NCBI RefSeq assembly: GCF_024166365.1
Contig: NC_064820.1
Coordinates: 146,588,001-146,652,000, forward strand
Length of the DNA stretch: 64,000 bases
DNA from: Elephas maximus indicus
Lineage: Eukaryota; Chordata; Mammalia; Proboscidea; Elephantidae
Reading direction: 5' to 3'
The notes under the pieces were generated by a model, which was not told the origin of the DNA, ran no database searches, and saw only the letters and a list, made by a program, of their open reading frames with translations. The position numbers were made by a program, and so were the translations under genes. Positions 37,550 to 49,269 of this stretch are shown here, piece after piece. How positions within the stretch are numbered: the stretch's first letter is position 1; each line of letters starts with the position of its first letter.

Positions 37550-38017
37550 GTATTTTCCAGATTAACCAGTTTACCAGTGCTCTAGCTTGACTCTGGACAA
37601 GATTCAGAAATCAGATTTCACAAAACACGTAAATTTGCAAGCATAAAGGCATCCAAGCAGTGCTGTGAAATTCATTTGCAGGGAAAGACAGATGCATAGT
37701 GCTTCCCTGTCAAGTGGGAAGAAAGAAACTCTCCTCACAAGAGTGTATATTCTCTAAGAGACAGAGGGAACATGAACCAGGGAGACCCCTCAATTATCAG
37801 ATACTTCTGTGCTCATCTTTAAATCCTGATTCTGGAGGATGGTAAAGGAGTTGGGTCCCCAAACAAAAGAAGGGACAGATAATGTGAATACACACACATA
37901 AACTAGCAGGTCAGTTAGTGCCTACAAGTTGATGGTTGCTTCTTAGAGGAGAAATGCTAATCAGATGTCTATATCTTTGGAGGAAGAGGAGATGAGCCTC
38001 TGTCAAGTAGTAAGGAT
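37550..38017. other. Intergenic stretch, nothing recognised
   Basis: No gene or repeat assigned. Confidence 0.35.
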
Positions 38018-39627
38018 AGTAAGGGCCAGCATTTACTAAGGCTTTACTATGTGCCAGATACTATTCTACATGCTTTACATGTATTGTGTCATTTATTCTT
38101 CACAACATATGAGATAGGTGCTATTATTCAAAATGAGAAGAAGCAGCTGTGAACATCGATTAATAATTGGAACGGGGAATGTACAGAGTATGAATCAAGG
38201 ATAATTGGTGAAGTTGTCAAAAATGAAATGGAACAATTGAAGATCGATATCCTAGGCGCTAGTGAGCTGAAATGGACTGGTACTCGCCATTTTTAATTGA
38301 AGAATCATGTGGTCCACTGTGCCAGGAATGACAAAGTGAAAAGGAATAGTGTCACATTCATCATCAAAAAGAACATTTCAAGATCTATTCTGAAATACCG
38401 CACTGTCAGCATAGGATATTATCCATAAGCCTACGAGGAAGACCAGTTAATATGACTGTTATTAAAATTTGCACACCAATCAGTAATCCCAAAGATGAAG
38501 AAACTGAAGATTTTTACCAACTTCTGCAGTCTGAAATTGATCAAACATGCAATCAAGATATATTGATAATTACTGGTGATTGGAATGGGAAAGTTGGAAA
38601 CAATGTCATTGGAAAATATGGCCTTGGTGACAGAAACAATGCTGGTGATCACATGATAGAAATCTGCAATACCAGCAACTTATTCATTGGAAATACTCTT
38701 TTCAACAACATAAACAGCAAGTACACAGGTGAACTTCACCTGATGGAGTACACAGGAATCAAATCAACTAAACCTGTGGAAAGAGACATTGGGAAAGCTA
38801 AATATCATCAGTTAGAACAAAGCCAGGTGCTGACTGTGGAACAGACCAAAAATTGCTCATATGCAAGTTCAAGTTGAAGCTGAAGAAAATTAAAACAAGC
38901 CTGCCAGAGCCAAGGTACCACCTTGAGGTATATCTCACCTGAATTTAGAGACTATCTGAAGAATAGACTTGATGCCCTGAACACTAATGACTGAAGACCA
39001 AACTGAGTTATGGAATGACATCAAGGACATCATACGTGAAGAAAGCAAAAGGTCATTAAACAGACAAAAAAAAAAAGACCAAAATGGATGTCAGAAGAGA
39101 CCCTGAAACTTGTGTTTAAACATAGAGTAGCTAAAGTGAAAGGAAGAAATGATGGAGTAAAATAGCTGAACAGAAGATCATAAAGGGCGACTCGAGAAGA
39201 CAAAGTATTACAGGCATACCTCGTTTTATTGCGCTTCACAGATATTGCATTTTTTTTTTTTTTTTTACAAATTGAAGGTTTGTAGTAACCCTACATTGAG
39301 CAAGTCTCTTGGCACCATTTTTCTAACAGCATGAGCTCACGTCACATCTCTGTGTCACATTTTGGTAATTCTTGAAATATTTCAAGCTTTTTCATTATTA
39401 TTATATCTGTTAAGGTCACCTATTGTCAGCAATTTTTGATGTTACTATTGTAATTGTTTTGGGGCGCCACGAATTGTGCCCGTATAAGATGGTCAACTAA
39501 ACTGATAAATGTGTGTGTTCTGACTGTTCCACTGACTGGCTGTTCCCCCATCCCTCTCCCTTTCCTTGGGCCTCCCTATTCCCTGAGACACAACAATATT
39601 GAAATTAGACCAATTAAAAACCCTACA

Positions 39628-40097
39628 ATGGCTTCTAAGTGTTGCAGTGAAAGGAAGAGTCACACAACTCTCACTTTACATCAAAAGCTAAAAATTATTA
39701 AGCTTAGCGAGGAAGGCATGTCGAAAACCGTGAAAGGCAGAAAGCTAGGCCTCTTGTGTCAAACAGTTAGCCAAGTTGTGAATGTAAAGGAAAAGTTCCT
39801 AAAGGAAATGAAAAGTGCTTCTCCAGTGAACACACCAATGATAAGAAAGGGAAACAGCCTTATTACTTATATGGAGAAAGCTTAGTGATCTGGATAGATC
39901 AAACCAACTACAACATTCCCTTAAACCAAAGCCTAATCCAGAGCAAGACCCTAACTGTCTCCAATTTTATGAAGGCTAAGAGAGGTAAGGAAGCTGCTGA
40001 AGAAAAGTCTGAAGCTAGCAGAGGTTGGTTCATTAGGTTTAAAGAAAGAAGCTATCTCCATAACATAAAAGGGCAAAGTGAAGCAGCCAAGGGCTGA
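39628..40097 (+). pseudogene. Tigger1 transposase pseudogene, N-terminal DNA-binding part
   Basis: The first reading frame (39628-39882) encodes the psq/CENP-B type helix-turn-helix region ([18 protein letters not shown]). A shift at about 39885 moves the frame into the second DNA-binding half ([20 protein letters not shown]). The following sequence has stop codons and the DDE catalytic domain is cut by the LTR and by the deletion. This is a dead relic, not a domesticated gene. Confidence 0.88.
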
Positions 40098-40314
40098 TGT
40101 AGAAGCTGCAGCAAGTTATCCAGAAGATCTAGCTAAGATAATTGATGAACGTGGCCACACTAAACAACAGGTTTTCAATGTAGACAAAACAGCTTTATAT
40201 TAGAAGAAGATGCCATCTAGGACTTTCATAGCTAGACAGGAGAAATCAATGCCTGTCTTCAAAGCTTCAAAAGACAGGCTGACTCTCTTGTTAGGGGCTA
40301 ATGCAGTTGGTGAC

Positions 40315-40816
40315 TGTCATGGATTGAATTGTGTCCCCCCAAAAATGTGTATATCAACTTGGTTAGGCCATGATTGCCAGTATTCTATGGTTGTCCTCCA
40401 TTTTGTGATTGTAATTTTATGTTGAGAGGATTAGGGTGGGATTGTAACACTTCCCTCACTCAGGTCACCTCCCTGATCTGAGGTAAACGGAGTTTCCCTG
40501 GGGTGTGGCCTGCACCACCTTTTATCTCTCAAGAGATAAAAGGAAAAGGAAGCACGCAGAGAGTTGGGGACCTCATACCACCAAGAAAGCAGAACCAGGA
40601 GCAGAGCGTGTCCTTTGGGCACAGGGTCCCTGTGCCTGAGAAGCTCCTTGACCAGGGGAAGCCTTCCTCCAGAGCCCACAGAGAGAGAAAGCCTTTTCTG
40701 GAGCTGACGCCCTGAATTTGGACTTGTAACCTACTAGACTGTAAGGAAATTAATTTGTTTGTTAAAGCCATCCACTGGTGGTTTTTCTGTTATGGCAGTA
40801 CTAAATGACTAAGACA
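40315..40816 (+). mobile_element. Solo LTR, MLT1-like (ERVL-MaLR)
   Basis: 502 bases starting TGTCATGGATTGAATTGTG and ending AAATGACTAAGACA, the layout of MaLR LTRs. The target duplication is GTGAC / TTGAC (40310-40314, 40817-40821), one mismatch. No internal retroviral sequence; nested in Tigger1. Confidence 0.85.
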
Positions 40817-42322
40817 TTGACTTTAAGTTGAAACCAATGTTCATTTATCATTCTGAAAATTCTACAGCCCTTAAGAATTACGCTAAATCTACTCTACCTG
40901 TGCTCTATAAATGAAGCAACAAAGCCTGGATGACTGCACATCTGCTTGCAACATGCTTTACCAAGTATTTTAAGCCCATCACCAGAAATTCAAGCCAGAT
41001 TCAGAAGAGTACGAGGATATCATTGGAACAAGGGATATCATTGCTGATGTCAGACAGATCTTCGCTGAAAGCAGAGAATACCAGAAAGATGTTTATCTGT
41101 GTTTTATTGACTATGCAAAGGCAGTCAACTGTGTGGATCATAGCAAATTATGGATAATGTTGGGAAGAATGGGAATTCCAGAACATTTAAATGTGTTCAT
41201 GAGGAACCTGTACATAGATCAAGAGGCAGTCATTTGAACAGAACAAGGGGTTATTCATGGTTTAAAATCAGGAGAGGTGTGCATCAGGTTTGTATCCTTT
41301 CACAATATTCATTCTATCTGTAACTGAGCACGAGGGTTTCCATTTTTTTGTTTGTAAACTGAGCAAATAATCCAAGAAGCTGGACTATATGAAGAAAAAT
41401 GTGGCATCAGGATTGAAGGCACACTCTAACAATTTTCAATACGCAGATGACACAACCTTCTTGCTGAAAGTGAAGAGGACTTGAAGTACTTACTGATGAA
41501 AATCAAAGATTACAACCTTCAGTATGGATTACACCTTAATATAAACAAAACAAAAATCCTCACAACTGGACCAATAAGCAACATCATGATAAACGGAGAA
41601 TGTATTGAAGTTGTCAAGGATTTCGTTTTACTTGGACCCATAATCAACTCCCATGGAAGCAGCAAAGAAATCCAACGACATATTGCATTGCCAAATCTGC
41701 TGCAAAAGACCTCTTTAAAGTGTTAAAAAGTAAAGATGTCACTTGGAGGATTAAGGTGCACCTGACCCAAGCCATGGTATTTTCAATCTCTTCATATGCA
41801 TGTGGAAGATGGACAATGAATAAGGAAGAACGGAGAAGAATTGATGCCTTCTAACTGTGGTGTTGGCAAAGAATATTGAACATACCATGGAAGTACAGCC
41901 AGAATGCTCCTTAGAAGTGAGGATGGTGATATCTCACCTCATGTACTTTGGACATGTTATCAGCAGTGACCAATCCCTGGAGAAGGATATTGTGAAGAGG
42001 GTCAGCAATAAAGACAAAAACCTTCAAAGAGATGAATTGACACAGTGGCTGCAACAATGGGCTCAGACATAGCAATGATTGCGAGGATGGCACAGGACTG
42101 GGTAGTATATCATCCTGTTGTACATAGGGTTGTTATAAGACTGAACGAGCTAGACGGCCCCTAACAATAACACTATTATTTTTCTTGTTTTACGGATAAT
42201 GAAACTGAAGCACAAAGAGATTCCTTAAGTTGTCCAAGGTAAAATAGCTAAGAAGTAGAGGAAATGGAGTTCACACTTAGTCTGGCTTTAGCATCCAAGC
42301 TCTTAACTACTATAGAGCCTTT

Positions 42323-43825
42323 AGCAACAGATCACAAGAGATTTTCATGAAAAGAAGACCCTGATCATTTGACATCCTCAATTCCAATGCTTAGGAGTCT
42401 CCAAGAATAAAAAACATAACTCATATTCTTAATGATTCAAGCCCAGAGAGCAGCCTGAGGCCCAGCCAGCCACATATCAACCTGTGACTCCCCAACTGCA
42501 CCCGTCCTCCTCCACTGCCATTTCCCTGTATCGTGCTCCTTTGCTCTTTTCATCTCCTCCTTCTCTTCTTTCTTTTTCTTCTCTTTCTTTCTCTCCTATG
42601 GTTTGGCTCCTCTTTTGGCAATCAGAATAAAAAAGGCTGCTGGTCCCTGAACTATACCTTTTCAAGTGACCTTATTTGGGAGTGAGACCCTTCCCAGTCC
42701 ATAGGCTGAGCACTTGAGTCTCAGCTGCAACAGGCGGCCTAGGAAGTAATAGGAAGGCGTAGGAATGTCTGTGGGAGAGGAGCGATGAGGGGAGGTGTAG
42801 GGAAAGGAGAGGAAACTCAAAGATGCATACACAATACACAGTTCACTGAGCTTATGCGCTAGCAAGGGAAGACAGACAGACAGGGAAACAAATAATTTAT
42901 TAAACATGTACAGAAGAGGGATGGCCTTGTTGGTTGGGGCAGATGAGGAAGTGTTTCCACAGAAGTTGATGCTTGGGTTACATTTTTTTTCTTCTTTTTT
43001 GGTGGGGTGCAAGCATGAAATGGGCTTTATTCTCTTTTCTTGGGCTACTTCTTGAAGAATAATCCAGAATTTTTCAGCTGAGAAGAGAAGAGCTAACTGT
43101 TAAAATCTTTCTTAAATTATATCTATTCTAGATGTTTTTAAGGAAACTTAGAAACCATGCCTACATTTGTTTATTCTACAATGTTAAGGTGTCAAATTCT
43201 TCAACTCCTGTGTGCTGGTGCTGAGGCCAAGGGATTTTTTTTTCCCCTGAGGCTATTTTCCACCATCTTGTCCAAATTGGATACCAGATCCTGCCTGCTT
43301 AGCTTGGGAAAGGCATTTTATCTCTGGCGCTTTGATCACATCAGAGCTTATATTTAAAGCATGAGTGATGAGAAGAGACCGCTGAGAAGTCTCTGGCTCT
43401 GTCCCATCCCTAGAACACCCTCCTCCTCTGCATCAAAGGCTCTAGAAGCCAATCCTGCAATGGCCGATGGGAGTCGGAGGTGACCAGAGCCATGAGTAAA
43501 TCTTCTCTGCCCTCCAATCACTGGGATCTCGTTTTCCACAAAGGCTCGTCAGAAACCCTCAGTGGCTGGGTGCTCTGGTTCCTCCACATGTGCCCCCTCC
43601 GAGTTCACTAATTGACTGGCTTGTGTAAGCTGTGCCTCAAACCCCCTGTGGCGACTGTTTCTCTTTGTGGATTTCAGGCTCGGCAGTTGGCTGTTGGGTT
43701 ACCACTACTGTTTTCAGGGAGATTGTTCTTGCCTAGCCATCTCTGGGTCAGGGAAGTCTACCACTAGGCACACCTTTCAGGAGCCTTCCAGAAGCCCAAT
43801 TCAAGACACCACTTCTTATGATTTC
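42323..43825. other. Intergenic stretch, nothing recognised
   Basis: Pyrimidine-rich low complexity at about 42540-42600. No gene or repeat assigned. Confidence 0.35.
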
Positions 43826-43990
43826 TCATGCAAGTTATTTTACCTTGTAAACCTCAGTACCTTCATCTGTAAGATAGGAATCATAATAGCACCTTCATCA
43901 TAGGATTATTTTAAGGTTTAAATAAATTAACCCATGTAAAGCTCTTATCACTTAACAAATATTCCATCTACATGAACTATTATTATTAAC
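43826..43990 (+). repeat. MIR SINE 3' half
   Basis: Blocks CCTCAGTACCTTCATCTGTA, AGATAGGAATCATAATAGCACC, then ATGTAAAGCTCTTATCAC in MIR order. Confidence 0.75.
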
Positions 43991-44089
43991 GTCCATTTTT
44001 ATAATAGAATTATTTCTGCTTATAAAAGAATTAATGATCACTGTAAAAATTATAAACTACTGACAAGTTTAAGGAAGAAACATCCAGAG

Positions 44090-44470
44090 ATAAATGGTAT
44101 TATCACTTTGGTGTATAGTCTTCCCAACTTTTTTCTGTGCATATATATATATGTAACAAAAATAAAAATCTGTGTTCACACTGCATATATCTATTCCATA
44201 TCCTGCTTTATTCAACTGATATATCATGAATATTTTCCTATATCCTTAGATACTCTTAGGAAATAATATTTTTTAAGACTATCTAGTTTTCTAGAATACC
44301 GGTATAACCTGATTTATGTTAACTAATTTTTAATCCCTTAGTTTGTACTTAGATTGTTCCCTATTTTTATATTTATAAATAGTACCAGGATAAATGTATT
44401 TGTTTACAAATTTTTGTGTACACCTCTGTTTATTTCTTTAAGATAAATGCTTAGAAGTGGAATGAATGGG
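44090..44470. repeat. Old LINE-like sequence
   Basis: AAGATAAATGCTTAGAAGTGG is a phrase common to old L1 remnants. Class and strand are uncertain. Confidence 0.3.
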
Positions 44471-44971
44471 CCCCTGCTTTTTTAATATCAGGTACACAGA
44501 ATTGGATCAAACATAATCCTTAGTTCATGACATACTTTCATTATTGATACATGGATAGCCAATTTTATTAATTTAGGTAGTAAATTCATTAGTTTTAATA
44601 ACACAATCAACACCTGTGAATCCACAACCCAAAACAAAAGCTAAGACATTGACAATAACCAATGTCTAACCACAGGGTCACTTCCGTGTACCTCTTCGCC
44701 CTGTGTTCCCCAACGAAGGGAACCATCATCCTAAATTCTATGTTCATTTCCTTGCTTTCATTTTTATATAGTTATATTTGGTTATATTCCTAAAGAGTAA
44801 TTTTTTTAATTGTTGTTGGCTTTGTAAAAAGGATATCATGCTACATGCAATGTCGGGACTTCATTTTTTCACTTACTATTGCTTTGCTAAAATTCACCGG
44901 TATCATTGCATTTCACTGTAGTTCATTCATTTTGAATGATGTAAGATAACCCAATCTGTAAATATACCATG

Positions 44972-45173
44972 GAGTCTCTGGGTGATGCAAATGGTTAATA
45001 GGCTCGGCTGCTAACCAAAAGATTAGTAGTTTGAGTCTACCCAGAGTCTCCTCAGAAAAATGGCCTGGGATCTACTTCCAAAAAATCAGTCATTGAATAC
45101 CCTGTGGAGCATAGTTCTACTCTATCACACATGAGATCACTATGAGTTGGGGTCAACCAATAGCAACTGGTTA
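44972..45173 (+). repeat. AfroSINE, variant subfamily
   Basis: Head GGGTGATGCAAATGGTTAAT differs from the CCCTGGTGGCACAG type; the middle reads AAAATCAGTCATTGAATACC. A sister copy is at 61719-61922. Confidence 0.88.
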
Positions 45174-45202
45174 AATATACCATAGTTTACCATTCACTCC
45201 CT

Positions 45203-46304
45203 GTTGTTGTTAGGTGCTGTCGAGTTGGTTCCAACTCATAGCGACCCTATGCACAACAGAATTAAACACTGCCTGGTCCTGCACCATGCTCGCAATCATT
45301 GTCATACTTGAGCCTATTGTTGTAGCCAGGGTGTTAATCCATCTCGTTGAGGATCTTCCTCTTTTTCGTTGACCCGCTACTTTACCAAGCATGATGTCCT
45401 TTTCCAGGGACTGATCCTTCTTGATAACATGTCTAAAGCATGTAGGATGTAGTCTTGCCAACCTTGCTTCTAAGGAGCATTCTGGTTGTACTTTTCCCAA
45501 GACAGATTTGTTCATTCTTTTGGTAGTTCATGGCGTATTCAATATTCTTTGCCAACACCGTAATTCAAAGGCATCAGTTCTTCTTCGGTCTTCCTTATTC
45601 ATTGTCCAGCTTTCTCACGCATAGGAGGTGATTGAAAATACCATGGCTTGGGTCAGGTGCACCTTAGCCTTCAAGGTGACACCTTTGCTTTTCAACACTT
45701 TAAAGAGGTCTTTTGCAGCAGATTTGCCCAACACAAGGCTTTGTTTGATTTCTTGACTGCTGCTTCCATGGATGTTGATTGTGGATCCAAGTAAAATGAA
45801 ATCCTTGACAATTTCAATCTTTTCTCAGTTTATCATGTTGTTGCTTATTAGTCCAGTTGTGAGGATTTTTGTTTGCTGAGGTGTAATCCATAACGAAGGC
45901 TGAGGTCTTTGGTCTTTATCAGTGAGTGCTTTAGTCCTCTTCACTTTCAGCAAAGAAGATTGTGTCATCTGCATGTCACAGGTTGTTAATGAATCTTCCT
46001 CCAATCCTGATGCCCCACTCTTCTTCGTGCAGTCCAGCTTCTCCGATTATTTGTTCAGCATACAGATTCAACAGATATGGTGAAAGGATACAACGCTGAT
46101 GCACACCTTCCCTGACTTTAAACCACGCAGTATACCGTTTTTCTGTCCGAACAACTGCCTCTTGATCTATGTATGAGTTCCTCATGAGCACAGTTAAGTG
46201 TTCTGGAATTCCCATTCTTCACAACACTATCCATAATTTGTTATGATCCACACAGTCGAATGCCTTTGCATAGTCAATAAAGCACAGGTAAACATCTTTC
46301 TGGT
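45203..46304 (-). mobile_element. RTE LINE, 5'-truncated, with clear target duplication
   Basis: Begins with the tail GTTGTTGTTAGGTGCTGTCG and ends within reverse transcriptase. The minus strand encodes REGVHQRCILSPYLLNLYAE and further RT pieces. The target duplication is ATTCACTCCCT (45192-45202, 46305-46315), perfect over 11 bases. The frame is broken several times. Confidence 0.93.
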
Positions 46305-46670
46305 ATTCACTCCCTATTGATGGGCAATTGCCTTATTTCTAGGATTTTGCTTTTGTGCAAACTGCTGCTATGAACAGTACTGTAAATGTCTCCTGTTGTA
46401 CATGTGTTAAGAGTTTCCCTAGGGAACCAGTTTACTCTCCTACAAGCCATAGATGAGAGGTCCCCTGGATCCACATTCTCTGGTATTCCTGCTTCTGTGG
46501 TTTTGATCTACGTTGTCAGGTTACTCTCCAGATGGCTGGGTCAGTTCACATCTCCAGAAATGTATTAACACCCATTTCCCTAAACTCTTTCCAACACCAG
46601 GGATCATTTAAAACTTTGACCATTTGTTAGGAGAAAGATAGTATCACCCTACTCTTTAGCTTTGTGGCAA

Positions 46671-47689
46671 GGTACTGACTTCTCTAATAGCTGAGAGAGA
46701 AGAGGTTCGGCTCAGAAAATTGTTCCCAGTCTGATAACTTCGGTGACATTTCTGGGACTGATTCCTCAGTGGCTTAGCTGCTTTCCCATGTCCTAAAAGA
46801 GGTGACACAGTTAGAGAGGGGGAGTAAGGCGGGCCAGGATGGGAAACAAGCCCAACTAACTACAGTGAAAGCTTGTCTCCCGGTCCCAGCCCCTGCCAGT
46901 GTCAGATCACTCCTTCTCCTGATGAAGCAGCCAGTATCACCCCCATCCCCACCCCCAGCAAGAAAAGCCAGTATAATACTACCCTTTGTTATTTGAATTG
47001 ATAAAATTAAACCTCCTTCCCTGCTCTGCAGTAAAAGAACTTTCTATTTTGGGCTTTGTGACAAAGCCAAAACCAAGCAGAGAGCAGCAGGCTACAGCGT
47101 GAGTTAATAGTCTTTCTTCAAGGGAGAGCAAGAACCCACAAGCAAACTGAAGGATCATCTAAAATATGTCGTCTGCATAGCAACATGCAGCCTATTTGCC
47201 CATCTTTCTGCTGACAGACAGATACACTCTAAGGCTGAAAACTGAATACTACATAACCTTCAGAGTAAGCTGATGAATTAATCCTGAACTATCAGGTTTC
47301 TCAATTCAATTCAATTTACCAAGAATTTACTGAAGCTCAATAAAAGTTAATAAAAAAAAAAAGAATTTACTTCTGCCCTCCTACCTAGAGCTGTATTTGG
47401 TACTATCAGGAAAGATAATTCTGTCTTCAAGGGGATTTTTATCCACCAGAAATTAGCCTGATTTCAGGAGTGCCCAAAACATATGCCTAAGGATATAATT
47501 TCCTCTGCTAATCTGTTTCTGTGCCTGGATCCCCACCATTGCAGGAAGATCCTGGGCCTCAAGAAGACTTCAGGCATGTGTAGGGACACATTCATAAAAG
47601 GGGCAATCTATTTAAAACACTGGCACCATGAGCACATAGCCATGGTCCAGGAAGAATGAGACAGGACAAGTAAGTCCTCCCTGCCCCCT
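46671..47689. other. Intergenic stretch, nothing recognised
   Basis: No gene or repeat assigned. Confidence 0.35.
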
Positions 47690-48270
47690 CTTTTAAAATT
47701 TTTTTTTCTTATGGAAAGTTTCAAATATGCACAAAACCAACTGCCATCAAGTCAATTCTGACTCATAGCAACCCTATAGGGCAGCATAGAACTGCCCCAT
47801 AGGGTTCCGAAACTGTAAGTCTTTACAGAAGCAGATTGCCCTATCCTTCTCCTGCAGGATGGATGATGGGTTAGAACCGCCAACCTTTCAGTTAGCAATG
47901 TAACACTTTAACCACAGTGTCGCCAGGGCTCCTGTGTCTACAAAAGTAGAGATAATAATATAATACCCCCATGTACCTATCACATGGCTTCAACAATTAT
48001 CAGTATATGGCAATCTACCTCTCCTTCATGCCCATTTTAAAGCAAATGGAAAGCAAATCATAGTATTTTCATCTGAAAATCTTCCTGTATGCATCTGTAA
48101 GAAATAAGAACTCTTTTTTTAAATAACCACTGTATCAGCATCACACCTAAAAATTCAACAATAATTCCTTACTATCATCTAGTATCCAGTTAGAATTCAG
48201 ATGGCCCTGATTTTCTGAAATGTCTTTCTACAATCGGTTTGTTTTGATCAGGAGCAAAACATTGTCATTT
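47690..48270. repeat. Old L1 3'UTR-like sequence split by a SINE
   Basis: ATAATACCCCCATGTACCTATC and CACACCTAAAAATTCAACAA with TAATTCCTTACTATCATC are phrases of a widespread old L1 3' region. The same family recurs at 62950-63460. Confidence 0.55.
47731..47934 (-). repeat. AfroSINE, long variant
   Basis: From AACTGCCATCAAGTCAATTC through TTTACAGAAGCAGATTGCCC to CAGTGTCGCCAGGGCTCC. Nested in old L1 sequence. Confidence 0.92.
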
Positions 48271-48399
48271 GCATTCGCTGATACAGCTCCTGTCTCTTTT
48301 AGTTTATAATGTTTTAGTTTTTAAGTGCTAGTCCCTTTCTTATTTCCTTTTGTTGTTGTTGAAGATAATGGGTCTTTTAGCTAATATTTTTTCTAACAA

Positions 48400-48910
48400 A
48401 CTACCCCAAACTTAATGGCATAAAACTGCAACCAATTTAGTATGCTTACGGATTCTAAGGACACAGTGGGAATGGTTTCTCTCTGCTCCAAGCTATCTGG
48501 GGCTGAGAGATTCAAAGGCTGGGGACAACTTCAAAACTGGAGCTGGAGTCATCTGAAGACTTGTTTACTCGCATATCTGGTGCCTGGGCCAGGGGCGCTG
48601 AAAAACCAGGACTATCGACCACAGCACCTACATATGGCTTCTCTATGCAGCTTGGCTTCCTCACAGCATGGTGGTCTCAGGATAGTCATCCTTCTTACGT
48701 GGTGGCTTAGAGATCCAAGTGTAAGTTTCCCAGCTGACAAGGTGGAAGCTGTATCATCTTTTATGACCTAACCTCAGGCATCATGGAGTGTCAGTTTTGC
48801 TGCATTCTATTGGTTACAAACAAGTTACAAGCTCACGCAGACTCATCCCACTCAAGTGGAGTCAGACTCCACCTTTAGATAGGCAGTGGCAAGATTCCAG
48901 AAGAACGTGT
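48400..48910. repeat. Unassigned old interspersed repeat
   Basis: CTACCCCAAACTTAATGGC, GCTGCATTCTATTGGTTAC and GATAGGCAGTGGCAAGATTC are phrases I associate with a widespread mammalian repeat. I cannot name the family with confidence. Confidence 0.4.
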
Positions 48911-49100
48911 GGGATGGGAGATATTGTTGCTCCACTTTGCAATTAGGACGGTCAATCAAGCCCACCTTTCCTATACCAACCCGGAAAGATGTTGCTATCA
49001 ATGGGAACCTGGTGGAAGAGAGAAAGGAGGAGGTTATTTGTTTGCAGGGCCACATCCTACAGTTATACAGATTGTGCCTTAAACAACCAAGGGGGTGCCA

Positions 49101-49268
49101 AAGCCAAAAACCAAACCTGTTGCTGTCGAGTCGATTCTGACTCGTAGCGACCCTATAGGATAGAGTAGAACTGCCCCATACGGTTTCCAAGGAGCACTTG
49201 GTGGGTTCAAACTGTCAACCTTTTGGTTAGCAGCCATAGCTCTTAACCACTACGCCACCAGGGTTTCC
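49101..49268 (-). repeat. AfroSINE
   Basis: From the tail GCCAAAAACCAAACCTG to CACTACGCCACCAGGGTTTCC. Near consensus and complete. Confidence 0.94.
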
Positions 49269-49269
49269 C

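Larger units (their letters stand above)
39211..40979 (+). mobile_element. Tigger1 (pogo/Tc1-mariner) fragment, 5' part
   Basis: Begins with the Tigger1 terminal repeat CAGGCATACCTCGTTTTATT right after a TA. An MLT1-like LTR interrupts it at 40315-40816. The 3' part is lost: the sequence joins RTE at about 40980. Confidence 0.92.
38129..42172 (+). mobile_element. RTE LINE, disrupted by Tigger1 and a deletion
   Basis: Parts are 38129-39208 and 40980-42172. The first encodes an endonuclease segment (LIITGDWNGKVGNNVIG). The second encodes reverse transcriptase pieces (YAKAVNCVDHSKLW; a Y-A-D-D equivalent read as YADDTTFLL across a frame break). The target duplication is CTATTATT at 38121-38128 and 42173-42180. 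Ends TAGACGGCCCCTAACAATAAC, like the SINE tail. Frame is broken repeatedly. Confidence 0.9.
38018..42322 (-). repeat. MIR SINE split by an RTE insertion
   Basis: The two MIR parts are 38018-38128 (CTTTACTATGTGCCAGATAC, ATGCTTTACATGTATTG) and 42181-42322 (GATAATGAAACTGAAGCAC, CCAAGCTCTTAACTACTAT). They match consecutive parts of a reverse MIR. The RTE between them is flanked by CTATTATT. Confidence 0.85.
44500..46670 (-). mobile_element. Old L1 interrupted by a SINE and an RTE
   Basis: The 3'UTR is at 44500-44970. The L1 resumes after the RTE at 46305 with TTGATGGGCAATTGCC and CAAACTGCTGCTATGAACAG, the usual ORF2 C-terminal region in reverse. Diverged and non-coding. Confidence 0.65.

Noticed and set aside
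38452-38877. 141-codon open frame as a host gene
   Set aside because: It is the RTE endonuclease (LIITGDWNGKVG). The element has target duplications and its other parts are in different frames.
39454-39885. Possible domesticated transposase gene
   Set aside because: Only the DNA-binding part is open, with a frame break at 39885; the catalytic region is cut by an LTR and lost to a deletion.
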